Shown here piece by piece: positions 49,717 through 58,533 of a DNA stretch of 64,000 nucleotides. Origin of the DNA: Novosphingobium aureum (lineage in GTDB: Bacteria > Pseudomonadota > Alphaproteobacteria > Sphingomonadales > Sphingomonadaceae). The translations under genes were made by a program, and so were the position numbers. The stretch is from contig NZ_JADZGI010000001.1 in the NCBI RefSeq assembly GCF_015865035.1, forward strand, positions 2,108,001 through 2,172,000. The letters run 5' to 3'. Position 1 is the stretch's first letter, and each line of letters begins with the position of its first letter. Below the pieces are notes generated by a model. It ran no database searches. It saw only the letters and a list, made by a program, of their open reading frames with translations, and was not told where the DNA came from.

Positions 49717-51588
49717 ATGCCCGCACAGATCATTCAGGCCAACGAAACCCCCTTCGAGAAGATCGAGATCGATCCGGTCACCCTCGAAGTCATCGAGAAC
49801 GCCCTTCGCAACGCCCGCATCGAGATGGACGCGACCCTCGTGCGCACCGCCATGTCGCCCGGCATCCGCGAACAGGGCGACGCCTTCCCGCTCATCGCCG
49901 ACCACAAGGGACGCATGATCGTGGGCCAGTTCGGCTCCTATATCGGCCCCTTCCTCGAAGGTTATGAAGGCACCGTGGAAGACGGCGACATGATCTTCCT
50001 GTCCGACCCCTACTCGGTCGGCGGCGCGATCAGCCACTGCAACGACTGGCTCGTCCTGCTCCCCGTCTTCAAGGACGGCCGCCTCATCGCCTACACCTCG
50101 ATGTTCGGCCACCAGAGCGACATCGGCGGCATGGTGCCGGGCTCCATGCCGATCCACGCCACCGAGATCTTCCAGGAAGGCGTGCGCATCCCGCCCGTCA
50201 AGATCTGGAAGAAGGGTGAGTACAACGAGGACCTCATCAAGCTGGTCATGCACCAGTCGCGCATGCCCGACTGGTGCAAGGCGGACTTGAACGCCCTGAT
50301 CGCCTCGTGCCGCGTCGCCGCCAACCGCGTGGTCGAGATGGCGACGCGCTTCGGCGATGACATCTTCGTCTCGGCGACCAACCTGCTGCTCGACCGCAAC
50401 TACCGCGCCATGCAGCAGCTCATCGAGAGCTCGATCGGCGAGACGCCCGTCTCGTTCGAGGACTACATCTGCGACGATGGCATGGGCTTTGGCCCCTACA
50501 AGATCAAGTGCACGATGTGGAAGGAGAACGGCCGCGTCGTGCTCGACTTCGACGGCACCGATCCGCAGAGCCAGGCCTCGATCAACATGCTCTTGAACGA
50601 GAACATGATGCGCATGTTCTTCGGCATCTACATGATCATGGTCTTCGACCCGCAGATCCTGTTCAACGACGGCTACTACCCGCTGATCGACATCCGGATC
50701 CCGGAAGGCTCGCTGCTCAAGCCCAAGTTCCCGGCCGCGCTCTCGGGCCGTACCCACGTGCTCGGACGCCTGTTCGACATCATGGGCGGCCTCCTTGGTC
50801 AGAAGACGCCCGAGTTCCTCAACGCCGCGGGCTTCTCCTCCTCGCCGCACCTGTTCTATGCAGGCCACGACAAGGCGGGCAAGTGGTTCCAGCTCTTCCA
50901 GATCGGCTTTGGCGGCATCCCGGGTCGTCCGATGGGCGACGGACCCGACGGCCACTCGCTGTTCCCCGGCTTCACCAACGTGCCCAACGAGTTCCTCGAG
51001 CGCTACTTCCCGCTCGAGATCGTCAAGTACGAGACGGTCGCCGACAGCGGCGGTGCGGGTCTGCACCGCGGCGGCAACGGCATCAACATGGTCTACCGCT
51101 TCTATGAGCCGGGCGTCATCGCGATCCACGACGACCGCTGGTTCGTGCCGCCTTGGGGCGTCAACGGCGGTCTTCCGGGCAAGCGCGCCAAGAAGATCCT
51201 GACCAAGGCCGACGGCACCCAGATCGTGGTCGGCAACAAGCTGGAAGACTACCCCGTCGAAGCGGGCGATGAACTCCAGTTCATCACTTGGGGCGGCGGT
51301 GGCTGGGGCGACCCGCTCGAGCGCGACCCCGCCCTCATCCTCAAGGAAATCGGCCAGGGCCTCGTCACCGAGACCGGCGCCCTCGACTACGGCGTCGTCA
51401 TCAAGGACGGCGCGGTCGACGAGACAGCCACCAGCGCCCTGCGCGAAAAGATGCGCGCCGAGCGCGGCGAGATCGAGGTCTTCAACTTCGGCCCCGACAT
51501 CGAAACCCTGCGCAAGAACTGCCTCGAAGAAACCGGCCTCCCCGCCCCCAAGCAGCCCATGTGGCGCATGGCGGAAGCGGCCGAGTAA
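49717..51588 (+). CDS. hyuB: Hydantoinase/oxoprolinase subunit B (HyuB-like)
   Basis: The catalytic partner of the preceding subunit, 623 residues. Typical HyuB segments are ITLEVIENALRNARIEMD-like (VTLEVIENALRNARIEMDA), MSPGIREQGDAFPLIADHKGRMIVG, DPYSVGGAISHCNDW and AGGAGLHRGGN-like (SGGAGLHRGGNGINMVYRF). Same strict codon use as hyuA. The pair needs ATP for cyclic-amide hydrolysis, or could be a carboxylase if a third small subunit existed, which is not seen. A hairpin at 51600 ends this two-gene unit before the lyase gene. Confidence 0.92.
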   Translation: MPAQIIQANETPFEKIEIDPVTLEVIENALRNARIEMDATLVRTAMSPGIREQGDAFPLIADHKGRMIVGQFGSYIGPFLEGYEGTVEDGDMIFLSDPYSVGGAISHCNDWLVLLPVFKDGRLIAYTSMFGHQSDIGGMVPGSMPIHATEIFQEGVRIPPVKIWKKGEYNEDLIKLVMHQSRMPDWCKADLNALIASCRVAANRVVEMATRFGDDIFVSATNLLLDRNYRAMQQLIESSIGETPVSFEDYICDDGMGFGPYKIKCTMWKENGRVVLDFDGTDPQSQASINMLLNENMMRMFFGIYMIMVFDPQILFNDGYYPLIDIRIPEGSLLKPKFPAALSGRTHVLGRLFDIMGGLLGQKTPEFLNAAGFSSSPHLFYAGHDKAGKWFQLFQIGFGGIPGRPMGDGPDGHSLFPGFTNVPNEFLERYFPLEIVKYETVADSGGAGLHRGGNGINMVYRFYEPGVIAIHDDRWFVPPWGVNGGLPGKRAKKILTKADGTQIVVGNKLEDYPVEAGDELQFITWGGGGWGDPLERDPALILKEIGQGLVTETGALDYGVVIKDGAVDETATSALREKMRAERGEIEVFNFGPDIETLRKNCLEETGLPAPKQPMWRMAEAAE

Positions 51589-51599
51589 GGACGGTTGCA

Positions 51600-51628
51600 C
51601 GGGAGGCGCCCGCCAAGGGCGTCTCCCG
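51600..51628 (+). terminator. Hairpin after hyuB
   Basis: CGGGAGGCGCCC (51600-51611) pairs with GGGCGTCTCCCG (51617-51628) over a five-base loop with one mismatch. There is no T-run, so it may reduce rather than stop transcription into the lyase gene. Confidence 0.55.
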
Positions 51629-51693
51629 GTAGCCCAAGAACAGGATCGGACCGGCATGAACCGCTCCTGCAAACGACCAAGACAGGATACCTG

Positions 51694-52554
51694 ATGGCAA
51701 ATCCGATCTTCCGGGAGAAGCTGCGCGCGGGCAAGTTCTTTGCCGTTCCCGGCGTTCAGGACATGATTGCAGCCGTGATTGCCGACAAGGTGGGTTTCGA
51801 CCTCGTCTACGGCACCGGCTACTGGCTGACCGCTTCGGCCTGGGGCCTCCCCGACGCCGGCATCGCCACCTACACCGAAATGAAGAACCGGATGGAGACG
51901 CTGGTTCGCACGAGCAAGGCCGGGGTCATCGCCGATGGCGACACCGGATACGGCGGCCTGCTCAACGTACACCACACGGTCAAGGGCTATGAAGAGGCGG
52001 GCGTCACCGCCATCCAGCTCGAAGACCAGGAATTTCCCAAGAAGTGCGGCCACACCCCGCACAAGCGGATCATCGCGGCCCAGGACATGGTCGAGAAGAT
52101 CAAGGTCGCGGTCGACGCGCGTCAGGACGAGAACTTCGTCATCATCGCGCGCACCGATGCCTACCAGTCCGAGGGCATGGACGGGGTCATGCGCCGCATG
52201 GAGGCCTATGCCTCTGCGGGCGCCGATGTCCTCTTCCCCGAGGCGCTGGCCACCAACGATGAAATCCGCATCGCCTGCCGTGACCTGCCCCTGCCGGTCA
52301 TGGCCAACATGTCGAACAGCTCGGGCGAGGCCATGCCTTCGGCCGAGACGCTGGCCGAACTCGGCCTCGCCTATGCCATCTACCCCTCGCTCATGGCGCT
52401 GGCCGCCTGCAGCGCGATGGAGAACGCGCTGCGCGGGCTCAAGGAACAAGGCACCGCCAACCCGGACGGGCTGTTCAGTTTCAAGGAATTCTCCTCGTTG
52501 ATCGGCTTCGACGAGGTCACGGCATTCGAAAAGAAGTGGGCGCAAGTGCCCTGA
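51694..52554 (+). CDS. Isocitrate lyase/PEP-mutase-family lyase
   Basis: A 286-residue lyase of the family containing 2-methylisocitrate lyase, oxaloacetase, carboxyvinyl-carboxyphosphonate mutase and 2,3-dimethylmalate lyase. Metal and active-site motifs are ADGDTGYGG and EDQEFPKKCGHTPHKR (the KKCGH loop), plus IIARTDAYQSEGMD. These enzymes split 2-hydroxydicarboxylates into pyruvate-like and shorter acids. In this island the LeuCD-type hydratase could form such a substrate, as in the dimethylmaleate route of nicotinate fermenters. ATG 51694 has AGGA six to seven bases upstream. The gene follows hyuAB and precedes an alcohol dehydrogenase. Confidence 0.92.
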   Translation: MANPIFREKLRAGKFFAVPGVQDMIAAVIADKVGFDLVYGTGYWLTASAWGLPDAGIATYTEMKNRMETLVRTSKAGVIADGDTGYGGLLNVHHTVKGYEEAGVTAIQLEDQEFPKKCGHTPHKRIIAAQDMVEKIKVAVDARQDENFVIIARTDAYQSEGMDGVMRRMEAYASAGADVLFPEALATNDEIRIACRDLPLPVMANMSNSSGEAMPSAETLAELGLAYAIYPSLMALAACSAMENALRGLKEQGTANPDGLFSFKEFSSLIGFDEVTAFEKKWAQVP

Positions 52555-52631
52555 CCACGGGCCACGCCTCGCGTGTTGACCCCACGCCTGACAGACAAAC
52601 CAAGAAGACCAGACAGGGAGCCCCCCGAACG

Positions 52632-53750
52632 ATGACCCGCAAGATTGCCGCCGCCGTCCTCTCCCAGTGCGGTGGCCACGCCACCCCCTACGGCGACAGC
52701 GCCCCACTCACGGTCAAGCCGCTGGAGCTGGCCGATCCCAAGCCCGGCGAAGTGCTGGTGCGCATCGATGCCGCAGGCATCTGCCACTCCGACCTTTCGG
52801 TGGTGAACGGGGATCGTCCCCGCCCGATGCCGATGGCGCTGGGTCACGAAGCCTCGGCAACGGTGCTGGCGCTCGGCGATCCCGACGAGCCGGGCCTTGC
52901 CGTGGGTGACCGCGCGGTGCTCGTGTTCCTGCCTTCGTGCGGCCAGTGCGAGCAGTGCATGTCAGGCGAAGGCTACCTGTGCTCGGTCGGCGCTGCAGCC
53001 AATGGCCGGGGCGAGCTCATGCGTGGCGGCTCGCGGCTCTCGTGCGATGGCGAGACCGTGCACCATCACCTGGGCGTATCAGCCTTCGCGACGCAGGCCG
53101 TGGTCGATCGCCGCTCGCTGGTAAAAATCGATCCCGATATCCCCGCAGAGACCGCTGCCCTGTTCGGCTGCGCGGTGCTGACCGGCGTGGGCGCTGTAAT
53201 GAACACCGCACAGGTGCGTCCCGGCGAGAGCGTCACCATCTACGGCCTTGGCGGTGTCGGCCTGTCCGCATTGCTGGGCGCCCTCGCCGCGGGTGCACAG
53301 CCGGTTCACGCCATCGACCCCTCGCCCGCCAAGCGTGCGCTGGCGCTCGAGCTGGGGGCCGCGAGCGCCAGTGCGCCGGGCGAGGATGAAGTCGCAATGG
53401 GCAGCGACGTGGTCATCGAGACGGTGGGCAAGGCCGCAGTTCTTGCGGCTGCCTATGCCTCGGCACGGCGAGGTGGGCGCATCGTCACGGTGGGCCTGCC
53501 CAATCCGAGCGAGGAACTCAAAATCAGCGCGGTTTCGCTGGTCGCTGACGGCAAGACTCTGATGGGAAGCTACATGGGCTCGGCCATCCCGGCCCGTGAC
53601 ATTCCGCGCTACATCAAGCTGTGGCGTGCGGGTCGCCTGCCGGTCGAGAAACTTCTGTCCTCGGTCGGGCCGCTGGAGGAAATAAACGAATCGATGGACA
53701 AGCTCGCTTCGGGCGAAGCTATCCGACAGGTGATCGTGCCGGGCTGGTAA
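52632..53750 (+). CDS. Zinc-dependent alcohol dehydrogenase
   Basis: A 372-residue zinc alcohol dehydrogenase of the class III-like branch. It has catalytic zinc ligands in AAGICHSDLSVV and GHEASATV, the structural cysteine cluster SCGQCEQCMSGEGYLC, and the Rossmann loop IYGLGGVGLSALLGA. It would oxidise a primary alcohol to the aldehyde used by one of the aldehyde dehydrogenases, or reduce the aldehyde. ATG 52632 is chosen because homologous sequence begins there. The end of the coding region contains TATCCGACAGGTG (53720-53732), identical over 13 bases to the intergenic site at 60132-60145 (minus strand). Confidence 0.92.
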   Translation: MTRKIAAAVLSQCGGHATPYGDSAPLTVKPLELADPKPGEVLVRIDAAGICHSDLSVVNGDRPRPMPMALGHEASATVLALGDPDEPGLAVGDRAVLVFLPSCGQCEQCMSGEGYLCSVGAAANGRGELMRGGSRLSCDGETVHHHLGVSAFATQAVVDRRSLVKIDPDIPAETAALFGCAVLTGVGAVMNTAQVRPGESVTIYGLGGVGLSALLGALAAGAQPVHAIDPSPAKRALALELGAASASAPGEDEVAMGSDVVIETVGKAAVLAAAYASARRGGRIVTVGLPNPSEELKISAVSLVADGKTLMGSYMGSAIPARDIPRYIKLWRAGRLPVEKLLSSVGPLEEINESMDKLASGEAIRQVIVPGW

Positions 53751-53805
53751 GCAGCTGGCGATTTTTTCGCTTCATTGACGCAACGCAAATCCGGCCTTTT
53801 GAGTA

Positions 53806-53840
53806 CCGACAGGCGAACCTTGTGGTCGCCTGTCGGATAA
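53806..53840. promoter_or_regulatory. Long inverted repeat and TATCCGAC site before the IclR gene
   Basis: CCGACAGGCGA (53806-53816) and TCGCCTGTCGG (53826-53836) form an 11-base perfect inverted repeat with a nine-base loop. The right arm with following bases reads TATCCGACAGGCGA on the minus strand, an instance of the island motif. Position 76-110 bases before the IclR start suggests autoregulation. No T-run follows, so a terminator is less likely. Confidence 0.55.
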
Positions 53841-53915
53841 AAAGTTGATTTCGACGGTCATCCGTCATTGAATGGTCATTCTTCGGGCAACGCCAAAGCA
53901 CAAGGGAGGCTGACC

Positions 53916-54710
53916 ATGGAAAAAGGGGTTCCAATCCGCTCGATCACGCGCTCGATCTCGGCGCTGAAGGCGATCAATCGGCACGGCTCGCTCTCGATGA
54001 TGGAGATCGCCAAGGCTGCCGAAGTGCCCTATCCGACCGCATGCCGCATCGTGCAGACGCTGCTTTACGAAGGCCTGATCGAGCAGGAACCTTCACGCAA
54101 GCGCTATCGTCCCACCGCGCTGGTGCAGACGCTCGCCACCGGCTTCCAGCACGACGACGAACTGGTTCGCATCGCGCGTCCCCACATCGTGAGCCTGACC
54201 AAGCGCATTGGCTGGCCGGTCTCGATCGCGATCCGCGTCGGGCGCGAGATGATGCTGCGCGACTCCACACACTCGAATTCCTCGCTGACTTTCGAGCACT
54301 ACTATCCCGGCTTCACCCTGCCGATCCTAGACAGCGCCTCGGGCAAGGTCTCGATGGCCTATGCTCCCGATGACGAACGCGAGATGATCCTGCGCTTCAT
54401 GCGCGTCTCGCAGGATATCGACCTCAACTACCTCGCAACCGCCGAGGTCAGCCTCGATGTCGAGCGCATCCGTGCCGAGGGCTACGCGGTTCAGGGCCGC
54501 AATCACTTCAACCTGACCCCGGGCAAGACGTCCTCGATCTCGGTACCGATCTTCCGCAACGGCCAGTTCGAGGCCGCGATGACCATGGTCTTCTTCGTTG
54601 CCGCGATGCGCCTCTCGCAGGCTCTCGAACTCTATCTCGAGGACATCAAGGCAGCGGCAGCCGCGATCAGCCACGACTTGTCGAACCCGGTTCCGGTCGG
54701 CAACGCCTGA
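53916..54710 (+). CDS. IclR-family transcriptional regulator
   Basis: A 264-residue regulator with the N-terminal winged helix (SLSMMEIAKAAEVPYPTACRIVQTLLYEGLIEQE) and an IclR effector domain (about 85-255). The family controls aromatic and dicarboxylate catabolism as activators or repressors. The ATG at 53916 follows GGGAGG by six bases. It sits centrally in the island and is preceded by two copies of the TATCCGAC motif, so it is the best candidate for the protein that binds the recurrent sites in the island. A terminator follows directly. Confidence 0.93.
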   Translation: MEKGVPIRSITRSISALKAINRHGSLSMMEIAKAAEVPYPTACRIVQTLLYEGLIEQEPSRKRYRPTALVQTLATGFQHDDELVRIARPHIVSLTKRIGWPVSIAIRVGREMMLRDSTHSNSSLTFEHYYPGFTLPILDSASGKVSMAYAPDDEREMILRFMRVSQDIDLNYLATAEVSLDVERIRAEGYAVQGRNHFNLTPGKTSSISVPIFRNGQFEAAMTMVFFVAAMRLSQALELYLEDIKAAAAAISHDLSNPVPVGNA

Positions 54711-54731
54711 TCCGACCTAAGCCCAACATAC

Positions 54732-54771
54732 AAAAAGGCCGGGAAGCTTGAGGGAGCTTCCCGGCCTTTTT
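54732..54771. terminator. Bidirectional rho-independent terminator
   Basis: AAAAAGGCCGGGAAGCT pairs with AGCTTCCCGGCCTTTTT across a short loop (54732-54771). It separates the convergent IclR gene and the aldehyde dehydrogenase copy 2 operon and can end both. Confidence 0.95.
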
Positions 54772-54793
54772 CATGTTCGCTGGCGGCGACCTT

Positions 54794-56299
54794 CTAGAGG
54801 CGGGCAGTAACTGCCTTTGTCTCGAGGTAAGCGTCGAGGCCTTCGTTGCCGAACTCGCGGCCCCACCCGGATTCGCCGTAGCCGCCGAACGGGATGTTGG
54901 TGCCCACGGCGCCGTGGCAGTTGATCGAGACGTGGCCCGAGCGGATGCGCTTGACCAGGCGATGCGCGGTCGAGAGGTCCTTGGTCCACACGCTGCCCGA
55001 CAGGCCATAGGGCGTGTCGTTGGCCATCGCGGCAAGCTCGTCGAGATCGGTGGTCGCAACCTTCTGGATCGCCATCACCGGGCCGAATATCTCCTCACGG
55101 GTCACAGCCATGTCGGGCGTGCAATCGGTGAAGATCGTGGGACGGATGAAGTTGCCCGGACGGTCGAGCTTCTCGCCGCCCGCCTCAAGCGTCGCGCCCG
55201 CCGCCTTCGCGCCCTCGATGTAGCCCATGACCTTGGCGCTGTGCGCGTCGGAGATCATCGGCCCCTGCATCGAGCCCATGTCGAGGCCATGGCCCAGCGT
55301 CATGGAGTTCGCGAAACCGGCCAGCCCCTCGACCAGCTGGTCGTGGATGGACTCGTGCACGAAGATGCGCGTGCCGGCCATGCAGTTCTGACCCTGCAGG
55401 AAGAAGGTCGCCATCGAGACGCCGGGAATGGCCAGTTCGAGGTCCGCATCGGGCATGACCATGACCGGGCTCTTGCCGCCCAGTTCTAGGCTCACGCGCT
55501 TGAGGTTGCCCATCGAGGCCGCGATGATCCGCTTGCCGGTCGCGGTCGAGCCGGTGAACGAGATCTTGTCGACGCCCGGATGCTCCGACAGCGCGGCACC
55601 GGCATCGGCTCCAAGCCCGTTTACGATGTTGACCACGCCCTCGGGGAAGCCCGCATCGCAGATCATCTGGCCAAGAGCCAGGACCGAGAGCGGGGTCATC
55701 TCCGAAGGCTTGACCACGACCGTGCAGCCCGCAGCCAGCGCAGGCGCCATCTTGAGGATCGCGGTCGAGAGCGGCACGTTCCACGGCACGATCTGACCGG
55801 CCACGCCCACGGGTTCGCGCAGCGTGTAGGTCAGCGCCTCGGTCTCGTCGGCGATGTGGCGCGGCGGGGCGATAGTGGTGCCCTCGATGCGCATGATGGC
55901 GCCGGCGTAGTAGTCGATCATCTCGACCACGTTCGAGGTGGTGAGCCCGGCGATGAAGCGCGGCATGCCGTTGTCGAGAATGTCGAGCTCGGTGAGGAGC
56001 GTCGCGTTCTCTTCCATGATCCGCGCCAGCTTGTGCAGGATCGCGGTGCGCGCAGCGACCGTCATGCGGCCCCAAGCGCCGTCGAACGCCTTGCGTGCGG
56101 CGGCAACCGCCTTGTCGACCTCGGCCTTGCCGCCGGTCTGGAAGGTGGTGAGCGCCAGACCCGTGGCCGGGTCCAGCGTCTCCATCTCACCGCTGCCCTC
56201 GACCCACTCACCGCCGATGAGCAGCTTGTGGGTCTGACCGAGGAACGCCTCGGTCTCGGGGGCAATGGCGTGGCCGTCGAAACGGGTTGGCTCGCTCAT
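54794..56299 (-). CDS. Aldehyde dehydrogenase (copy 2)
   Basis: A 501-residue aldehyde dehydrogenase with AGQIVPWNVPLSTAILKMAP, FTGSTATGKRIIAAS, catalytic glutamate in LELGGKSP and catalytic cysteine in LQGQNCMAGTRIFVHES. Overall similar to copy 1 but with different residues around the cysteine. ATG 56299 overlaps the monooxygenase stop by one base; a TTG one codon earlier is unlikely. It is last in the deacetylase(copy 3)-monooxygenase-aldehyde dehydrogenase operon. Confidence 0.94.
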   Translation of the reverse strand: MSEPTRFDGHAIAPETEAFLGQTHKLLIGGEWVEGSGEMETLDPATGLALTTFQTGGKAEVDKAVAAARKAFDGAWGRMTVAARTAILHKLARIMEENATLLTELDILDNGMPRFIAGLTTSNVVEMIDYYAGAIMRIEGTTIAPPRHIADETEALTYTLREPVGVAGQIVPWNVPLSTAILKMAPALAAGCTVVVKPSEMTPLSVLALGQMICDAGFPEGVVNIVNGLGADAGAALSEHPGVDKISFTGSTATGKRIIAASMGNLKRVSLELGGKSPVMVMPDADLELAIPGVSMATFFLQGQNCMAGTRIFVHESIHDQLVEGLAGFANSMTLGHGLDMGSMQGPMISDAHSAKVMGYIEGAKAAGATLEAGGEKLDRPGNFIRPTIFTDCTPDMAVTREEIFGPVMAIQKVATTDLDELAAMANDTPYGLSGSVWTKDLSTAHRLVKRIRSGHVSINCHGAVGTNIPFGGYGESGWGREFGNEGLDAYLETKAVTARL

Positions 56300-57450
56300 C
56301 AAACCTCCACCGTGCGCGGATCGTACTCGAACAGGCCGAGCGATTCCTCGTCCTTCATCTCGCCAAGGCCGAACAGCGAGGTGTCCTGGCCCTGCATGCG
56401 GTCTGCGTTATTGTTGGACTCGCCCTGAATGAAGGTCGCGCGTTCATGGCGCGCATCCTGATAACGCTTGAGACCTTCGGCAATGGTGCCGGAAGCCTTG
56501 AGCGCGCGGGCGAGAACGACCGCATCCTCGATGCCGCATGCCGCGCCGTGGCCGAGGAACGGCGTCATGGCATGGGCAGCGTCACCGATCAGGGTGACGT
56601 TGTCGTCGATGATCCAGCTGTCGAGCGCGGTGCGCGCGTTGAGCGCCCACTTGTACATCGGCTGCTTGCAGGCCGCATCGATCAGACGCTGCGCGTCGCC
56701 GCACCACCCCTGATAGACCTTGCGGATTTCTTCGGGGTCGACCGGCGTCGTCCAGCCATCGTCGCTCCAGCCTTCCTGCCGGGCGAAGAACACGAGGTTC
56801 ATCGCCTCGTAGTTGCGGATGTTGTAGCGCGTGATCATCGCGCCGGGGCCGATGATGATGCCGGGGAAGTCCGAGAGGTCCTTGATGTCCTCGGTCACAG
56901 GCACCAACGTACGCCATGCGACGTGGCCGGTGAAGTGCGGCTCCTTGGGATCAAAGCGCTCACGGATGACCGACTTCACGCCGTCCGCACCGATGAGGAG
57001 GTCGCCACTGACGGTCGAACCGTCGGCGAGCGTGACCGTGGTGCCCTCGCTCGAGACGACAGGCGAGGCGCAGCGCAGGTCTACACCCGAGTTGCGGGCC
57101 GTCTCGGTCAGCACCTCGTGCAGGTCCGCGCGGTGGATGGTGATGTACGGCGCGCCGTACTTGTCCATCTGCCCGGTGCGGTCCTTCTCGACGAGCGTGC
57201 GCCCGTCTTCCCAGTGCTGAATGCGCTGGCGGGCCGGCTCGACACCGGCCTTGGTCGCCGCCTCGCAGGCCCCGATGAAATCGAGGCCCTTCATGGCGTT
57301 GGGGGAAAGCGTGACGCCCGCGCCGATCTCGCCGAATTCAGGCGCGCTTTCGAGCAGCGTGACCTTGAAGCCCGCTTGCGCGATCGCCGAGGCTGCGGTC
57401 ATGCCGGCGATCCCGCCGCCGACGATGAGGATGGTTTCGGGGCGGCTCAT
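56299..57450 (-). CDS. FAD-dependent monooxygenase, salicylate/6-hydroxynicotinate hydroxylase type
   Basis: A 383-residue class A flavin monooxygenase. It has ILIVGGGIAGMTAASAIAQAGFKVTLLE, the segment FGEIGAGVTLSPNAMKGL typical of salicylate- and 6-hydroxynicotinate-hydroxylase relatives, DG (LLIGADGVKSVIRERFD) and GD (VTLIGDAAHAMTPFLGHGAACGIED). Oxidative decarboxylation or hydroxylation of a heteroaromatic ring is the family expectation. I start at ATG 57450; the open frame further upstream lies within the deacetylase-fold gene. It is one base after that gene and overlaps aldehyde dehydrogenase copy 2. Confidence 0.92.
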   Translation of the reverse strand: MSRPETILIVGGGIAGMTAASAIAQAGFKVTLLESAPEFGEIGAGVTLSPNAMKGLDFIGACEAATKAGVEPARQRIQHWEDGRTLVEKDRTGQMDKYGAPYITIHRADLHEVLTETARNSGVDLRCASPVVSSEGTTVTLADGSTVSGDLLIGADGVKSVIRERFDPKEPHFTGHVAWRTLVPVTEDIKDLSDFPGIIIGPGAMITRYNIRNYEAMNLVFFARQEGWSDDGWTTPVDPEEIRKVYQGWCGDAQRLIDAACKQPMYKWALNARTALDSWIIDDNVTLIGDAAHAMTPFLGHGAACGIEDAVVLARALKASGTIAEGLKRYQDARHERATFIQGESNNNADRMQGQDTSLFGLGEMKDEESLGLFEYDPRTVEV

Positions 57451-57451
57451 G

Positions 57452-58375
57452 TCAGGCCTTCGCTTCGAGCTGGCCGGGGATGTGGTCCTCGTGGTTCTGA
57501 AGATACCACTCGGCGATCTCCTCGCGGGTCGCCCACCAGACGCCGGGCAGCGACTTGGCGTGCTCGATGAACTCGCGGATCGCGCGCACGCGGTGCGCAC
57601 GGCCCGAGACATGCGGGTGCAGGCCGACGTTCATGATCCGGCCCGAAGTCTCGCCCTCGGCATAGAGCACGTCGAGTTCCTCGATCAGCGCGTCGCGGAA
57701 CTGGTCGGTGGTGAAGTTCTTGCGGGTGATGAAGGTGAAGTCGTTGATCTCGTTCGAATAGGGAACCGAGACGATCGGACCGTTCGGGGTGCGCAGCATG
57801 TAAGGCTGATCGTCGTTCATGATGTCGCAGTAGAACGTGCAGCCCTGCTCGGCGAGGATGTCGGCGGTGCGCATCGTGCCGCGCAGCGAAGACGAGAGCC
57901 AGCCCTTGGACTTGCGGCCGGTGTACTTCTCGAACTGCGCGAGGCTGCGCATGACCACGTCGCGCTCGGCTTCGGGGTCGTGGGCGAAATTGGTCAGCAG
58001 CTCGCCCTGCTCCCAGTTGTGCGTGAGCAGTTCCCAGCCCCGCTCCAGCACGGCGTCGGTCATCGCCTTGCGGCGCTCGAAAGTGACCGCGTTGGTGGTG
58101 CAGCTGGCCTTCACGCCCAGTTCGTCGAACAGGTCGAACAGGCGCCAGATGCCGACGCGCTGACCGTATTCACGCCAGGTGAAGTTGGGGAAGTCGGGGG
58201 TGTTGCCCGGCAGGATGTCGGGAAGGATCGACGGGCCACCGGCATAGTAGGGCTTGTCGGTATCCTTGGTGAGGTCCCAGGTCTCGAGATTGAACGTGAG
58301 CATCAGCGCGACGCGCGCGCCGTTGGGCCACTTGAGGGGCTTGCGCTGTGGCAGGGGGACGTAATCGTATTCCAT
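57452..58375 (-). CDS. PuuE-like polysaccharide-deacetylase-fold hydrolase (copy 3)
   Basis: A 307-residue NodB-fold protein of the same subgroup as 21378 and 22277. Conserved features are FTWREYGQRVGIWRLFDLFDELGVKA, ERGWELLTHNWEQGE, KGWLSSSLRGTMRTADILAEQG and the late loop NVGLHPHVSGRAHRVRA, close to PuuE. I start at ATG 58375 because the N-terminus MEYDYVPLPQRKPLKWPNG parallels the other copies. It is first in its operon, with sites TCCG-ACTTG-CGGA and GCTGACCGGTCAGC upstream. A cyclic-amide hydrolase role is inferred. Confidence 0.86.
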   Translation of the reverse strand: MEYDYVPLPQRKPLKWPNGARVALMLTFNLETWDLTKDTDKPYYAGGPSILPDILPGNTPDFPNFTWREYGQRVGIWRLFDLFDELGVKASCTTNAVTFERRKAMTDAVLERGWELLTHNWEQGELLTNFAHDPEAERDVVMRSLAQFEKYTGRKSKGWLSSSLRGTMRTADILAEQGCTFYCDIMNDDQPYMLRTPNGPIVSVPYSNEINDFTFITRKNFTTDQFRDALIEELDVLYAEGETSGRIMNVGLHPHVSGRAHRVRAIREFIEHAKSLPGVWWATREEIAEWYLQNHEDHIPGQLEAKA

Positions 58376-58454
58376 GGGACAACTCTCGCTTGCGACTTTC
58401 ACTATGACCCGAACCACATTTCGGGCCTCTGCACCCACTGATGCGCGGCCTTTC

Positions 58455-58485
58455 TCCGACTTGCGGACATCGCTGACCGGTCAGC
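58455..58485. promoter_or_regulatory. Operator-like sites before deacetylase-fold copy 3
   Basis: TCCG-ACTTG-CGGA (58455-58467) is a perfect instance of the island's palindromic core. Directly beside it GCTGACCGGTCAGC (58472-58485) is a perfect 14-base palindrome of different sequence. Both lie 80-110 bases upstream of the gene starting at 58375 and may bind two different regulators. Confidence 0.55.
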
Positions 58486-58533
58486 GGTCACGATTTCCGC
58501 GCTGGAGGCACGCGCGCATCAGCGGGCTTTCAC

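Noticed and set aside
20698..51588. Creatinine/N-methylhydantoin degradation
   Set aside because: HyuAB and an N-carbamoylsarcosine-amidase-like gene would fit, but they are far apart, no creatinine deaminase or sarcosine oxidase is recognised, and the dicarboxylate lyases would be unexplained.
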